This document shows, in pieces, positions 38,949-41,503 of a stretch of DNA of 41,503 nucleotides; within the stretch, counting starts at the first letter, position 1, and the number at the start of each line of letters is the position of its first letter. The DNA is from Actinomycetaceae bacterium (GTDB taxonomy: Bacteria > Actinomycetota > Actinomycetes > Actinomycetales > Actinomycetaceae), in assembly GCA_030540715.1 (NCBI GenBank), contig JAUNVQ010000021.1:9030-50532 (forward strand), given 5' to 3'. Position numbers and translations under genes: made by a program. The notes below the pieces were generated by a model that made no database searches, was not told the origin of the DNA, and saw nothing but the letters and a program-made list of their open reading frames with translations.

Positions 38949-40262
38949 CTACAAATATGACGACGGATAATGAAGTACGTGGTTCAAGGTCATGATTGCA
39001 CCTCCGCGTGATGAGGCGGTTTCGCCGCAAGCATCTGCCTGGAAAACAACTGGTGCCCACCTGTAAGAAAGCAAATGGGTTCGCAGTGTTTCTTGCGCAC
39101 AAGTTTCAAGTAGCTGCGTCAGCTCTGCAAGTGCACCGCCAAGGACGACAGTATTGATATCTATAACATTGATGATGCCTGCTAGTGCATTCCCCAGGGC
39201 GTTGGCGGCGATTTCGATGCCTGTGGTAGTGGCGGCATCGCCCTCTTTAATTCGTTGAATAATCTGCTGATTCGTTGCAAGTGTGTCAAAACCGCAGTTG
39301 GTGCTAATTGCTTTTCTGCCAAGGTATTGTTCAAGGCATCCGCGTGAACCGCATTGGCAGGGGGGGCCTGCGGGATCGACGCAGACATGTCCGACTTCTC
39401 CAGCCCAGCCGTGAGAGCCGCTGATTGGTTGATGGTTGCGAATTAGAGCGCCACCAACACCGATTTCACCGGAGATATACAAAAAATCACCGATGCTACC
39501 GGGAACTCCAGGGCGTTGATAGGCTGTGGCCATGGCTGCAGCGTTGGCCTCGTTAAGCACGGTGATAGCAGGAGGGTTGACAAGCCGGTTGGAGCTATCA
39601 TCATGGCGCCGTTTGCGCACCTCATCCAAAATTGACGATTGAAGTATTGGGATTGGTTGAACATTTGACCATTCTAGGTTTGGTAGGTGCAAAATCGTTT
39701 CGCGCGTGTGATCCACTAAGCCAGGTACAGACAGAACAGCACCGGCAAGTGAGGTTGAAGTAATGTCGTGTTCGGCGCATAGTTCATCAATTTTTTGTCC
39801 AAGATGAGGCAAGATGTATTCAGGTTCGCGTGAGTGGGCATCTTCGAGCCGCTCTGCGTAGGAAAAAAGCTGGTTTCCGTGTAGGTCAAGGCCTGTGATG
39901 TGGGCACTTGAGACGTTAATTTCGATACCTAGACCGATATAGCGATAAGCGTTGAGTTCCAGGGGAGTGGCTGGGCGTCCAGGGGTTGTTGAGGTTGTAG
40001 GTTGGTTTTCAAGGAGGAAGCCGTGTTCAATAAATTCGTCAATGAGGCGTGACACCGTTGCGCGAGTAATGCCAGTTTGGGTGGCAATTTTTGCGCGCGA
40101 TAGTAGCTGAGTGGATTGAACTATCTGTTGAAGAACGAGTTGAAGATTTGTATGACGCGCATCTTCAGGTTTTCCTGTGACCTTCGTCCCAAAGATAGGA
40201 GCAGGCGCGGCAAATTCATCATGGTTTTTGTGGTTTTGCTTACTCACACATTGACTATACAC
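38949..40262 (-). CDS. xylR: ROK-family transcriptional repressor, probably of xylose genes
   Basis: A 437-residue product from the GTG at 40262; a second in-frame GTG at 40247 is possible, and neither has a ribosome site, so the mRNA may be leaderless. An N-terminal winged helix (about 50-105: LLSRAKIATQTGITRATVSRL, HGFLLENQ) is joined to a ROK domain: IGLGIEINVSSAHITGLDLHG, TVLNEANAAAMATA, GVGGALIRN, and the hallmark HGWAGEVGHVCVDPAG with CQCGSRGCLEQY, whose cysteines and His bind zinc. It is divergent from xylA with only 50 bp between, the standard setting of XylR. It would release the promoter on binding xylose. The family is certain; the ligand is inferred from the neighbour. Confidence 0.88.
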   Translation of the reverse strand: MYSQCVSKQNHKNHDEFAAPAPIFGTKVTGKPEDARHTNLQLVLQQIVQSTQLLSRAKIATQTGITRATVSRLIDEFIEHGFLLENQPTTSTTPGRPATPLELNAYRYIGLGIEINVSSAHITGLDLHGNQLFSYAERLEDAHSREPEYILPHLGQKIDELCAEHDITSTSLAGAVLSVPGLVDHTRETILHLPNLEWSNVQPIPILQSSILDEVRKRRHDDSSNRLVNPPAITVLNEANAAAMATAYQRPGVPGSIGDFLYISGEIGVGGALIRNHQPISGSHGWAGEVGHVCVDPAGPPCQCGSRGCLEQYLGRKAISTNCGFDTLATNQQIIQRIKEGDAATTTGIEIAANALGNALAGIINVIDINTVVLGGALAELTQLLETCAQETLRTHLLSYRWAPVVFQADACGETASSRGGAIMTLNHVLHYPSSYL

Positions 40263-40283
40263 TAAAATTGTTAATAGTTTAGG
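40251..40283 (+). promoter_or_regulatory. xylA promoter and candidate ROK operator
   Basis: TTGACT at 40251-40256 can serve as -35, with a poor -10 (TAGTTT or ATAGTT) 17-18 bases on. An inverted repeat, CTAAA (40262-40266) and TTTAG (40278-40282), lies between -35 and the ribosome site AAGGAG (40300-40305). It is placed to block both divergent genes. Confidence 0.55.
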
Positions 40284-40312
40284 ATCAAAACAAATTACGA
40301 AGGAGTAGTTCG

Positions 40313-41497
40313 ATGGTACGTAAACCTACTAAAGATGACCGTTTTTCCTTTGGCCTGTGGACTATTGGCTGGACAGGTGCCGATCCTTTTGGTGAAGCCA
40401 CGCGACCTTCCCTTGATCCTTGGGAATATGCAGAAGGCTTAGCGGAGTTAGGTGCATGGGGAATCACATTCCATGACAATGATGTTTTCCCTTTTGATGC
40501 TAGTGATGCTGAGCGCGAGCGTATTTATACCAAGCTGAAAAATGCTGCCGACAATGCCGGGCTTGTTATCGAGATGGTTACAACAAACACATTTAGCCAT
40601 CCAGTTTTCAAAGAGGGCGGATTGACGGCAAATGATCGTGCAGTTCGACGCTTTGGCTTGCGGAAGCTGTTGCGCAACGTTGATTTGGCAGCGGAAATGG
40701 GTGCTACCACATTTGTGATGTGGGGAGGACGTGAAGGTGCTGAATATGATAGCTCAAAAGATTTGTATGCGGCAATGGAGCGCTACAAAGAAGGGCTGGA
40801 CACAGTTGCGGCCTATATTAAAGAAAAAGGTTACGATCTACGTATAGCCTTAGAACCTAAACCCAATGAGCCACGCGGCGACATTTTCTTGCCCACAATT
40901 GGTCATGCACTTGGGCTTATAGCCGAGCTAGAACACGGTGACATTGTTGGCTTGAACCCAGAGACGGGCCACGAACAGATGGCAGGTTTGAATTATACGC
41001 ACGGTCTTGCCCAAGCTCTTCATGCCAATAAGCTTTTCCATATCGACCTTAATGGACAGTCTGGAATCAAATATGACCAGGATAAATGCTTTGGTCATGG
41101 TGATTTGGCATCCGCGTTCTTTACCGTTGACCTGCTGGTGAATGGATTTGCGGCAACTCCAGATGCTCACCGCTACGAAGGCCCGATTCACTTTGACTAC
41201 AAGCCCTCGCGCCCCGAAGGTATGGAAGGTATTTGGGAGTCAGCAAAAGCGAATATGGAAATGTATCTGATGTTAGCCGAAAAAGCGAAGGCGTTCCGTG
41301 CAGATCCCACTACTCAGGAACTGATGAAGAATGCTGGCATTTTTGAGCTGGCTGAGCCAACTATGGCCGAAGGTGAGAGCTTTGATGAGCTCTTTAATGA
41401 AAAAGAAGTGGCGGACTTCGATCCGGAGGCTGCTGGTCTTCGTGAAACCAATATGGTTGCCCTGTATCAGCAAGCAATGCGCTATTTGATTGGGTAG
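40313..41497 (+). CDS. xylA: Xylose isomerase
   Basis: Isomerises D-xylose to D-xylulose (and glucose to fructose in vitro) in the cytoplasm. The 394-residue product is a class I, Streptomyces-type enzyme: [11 protein letters not shown] with W16, FHDNDVFPF with the catalytic H54 and D57, [22 protein letters not shown] with metal ligand E181 and K183, [13 protein letters not shown], and LFHIDLNGQ with further metal ligands. Residue numbers coincide with those known for the Streptomyces enzyme. AAGGAG lies before the ATG. It is complete and ends six bases before the window edge, so partner genes such as xylulokinase may lie beyond. Control is probably by the divergent ROK repressor. Confidence 0.97.
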   Translation: MVRKPTKDDRFSFGLWTIGWTGADPFGEATRPSLDPWEYAEGLAELGAWGITFHDNDVFPFDASDAERERIYTKLKNAADNAGLVIEMVTTNTFSHPVFKEGGLTANDRAVRRFGLRKLLRNVDLAAEMGATTFVMWGGREGAEYDSSKDLYAAMERYKEGLDTVAAYIKEKGYDLRIALEPKPNEPRGDIFLPTIGHALGLIAELEHGDIVGLNPETGHEQMAGLNYTHGLAQALHANKLFHIDLNGQSGIKYDQDKCFGHGDLASAFFTVDLLVNGFAATPDAHRYEGPIHFDYKPSRPEGMEGIWESAKANMEMYLMLAEKAKAFRADPTTQELMKNAGIFELAEPTMAEGESFDELFNEKEVADFDPEAAGLRETNMVALYQQAMRYLIG

Positions 41498-41503
41498 ATG
41501 ATG

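Overview
The window reads as a chromosomal segment of an actinobacterium with modest GC (high-40s percent by eye, not computed). Pointers to Actinomycetota are a WhiB3/WhiD-type iron-sulfur regulator, the order groES - whiB - regulator - guaB (which recalls the groES/whiB3/guaB2 neighbourhood of mycobacteria and the groES/whiD/guaB one of Streptomyces), an actinobacterial-type xylose isomerase and malate dehydrogenase, an LRV-domain membrane protein and a CIRCE-controlled groES. A sortase-type surface protein would suit an Actinomycetaceae-like host-associated lineage, but I do not assign a genus. No tRNA, rRNA, CRISPR array, insertion sequence or prophage was recognised.

Layout. 1-805: 3' part of a gene for a protein with a DxDGDG calcium-loop (FG-GAP-like) motif. 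About 953-1758: a decayed relative of that gene. 2025-5654: metF-metE behind a SAM-clan riboswitch. 5760-8319 (minus): a three-gene TetR / ABC permease / ABC ATPase operon in which every gene is broken. 8904-10499: AspT/YidE-type transporter. 10608-11675 (minus): zinc alcohol dehydrogenase. 12330-16120: ilvBNC behind a leader-peptide attenuator. 16464-17642: membrane-anchored esterase. 17796-18355: CIRCE - structured 5' UTR - groES, with no groEL beside it. 18399-18689 (minus): whiB3-like gene. 19140-23336: MerR-type regulator, guaB, DEDDh exonuclease and a membrane-anchored extracellular protein. 23704-25089: fumC. 25178-27421 (minus): wall-anchored surface protein. 27916-29133: icd. 29393-30238: LacI-like sensor domain without a DNA-binding domain. 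30655-34714: a eukaryote-type two-domain phosphofructokinase, then pgi. 34844-35842: mdh. 36008-36077: four copies of a 10-bp motif arranged as a mirror-symmetric array. 36240-38009: LRV / Gln-Gly linker / TM / extracellular protein. 38275-38799 (minus): small PH-like membrane protein. 38949-40262 (minus) and 40313-41497 (plus): divergent ROK repressor and xylA.

How it fits together. Most intact genes are core metabolism: methionine (metF, metE), branched-chain amino acids (ilvBNC), guanine nucleotides (guaB), TCA-cycle enzymes (fumC, icd, mdh), upper glycolysis (pfk, pgi) and xylose entry (xylA). Regulation can be read from the DNA at several places: a SAM riboswitch without P4, an ilv attenuator with Val/Leu/Ile codons, CIRCE plus interleaved hairpins at groES, and a divergent ROK operator. 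The accessory part consists of surface or membrane proteins and decaying genes. The least explained signals are the symmetric AACATGTCGG array upstream of the LRV protein, the interleaved stems in the groES leader, and the internally duplicated surface protein.
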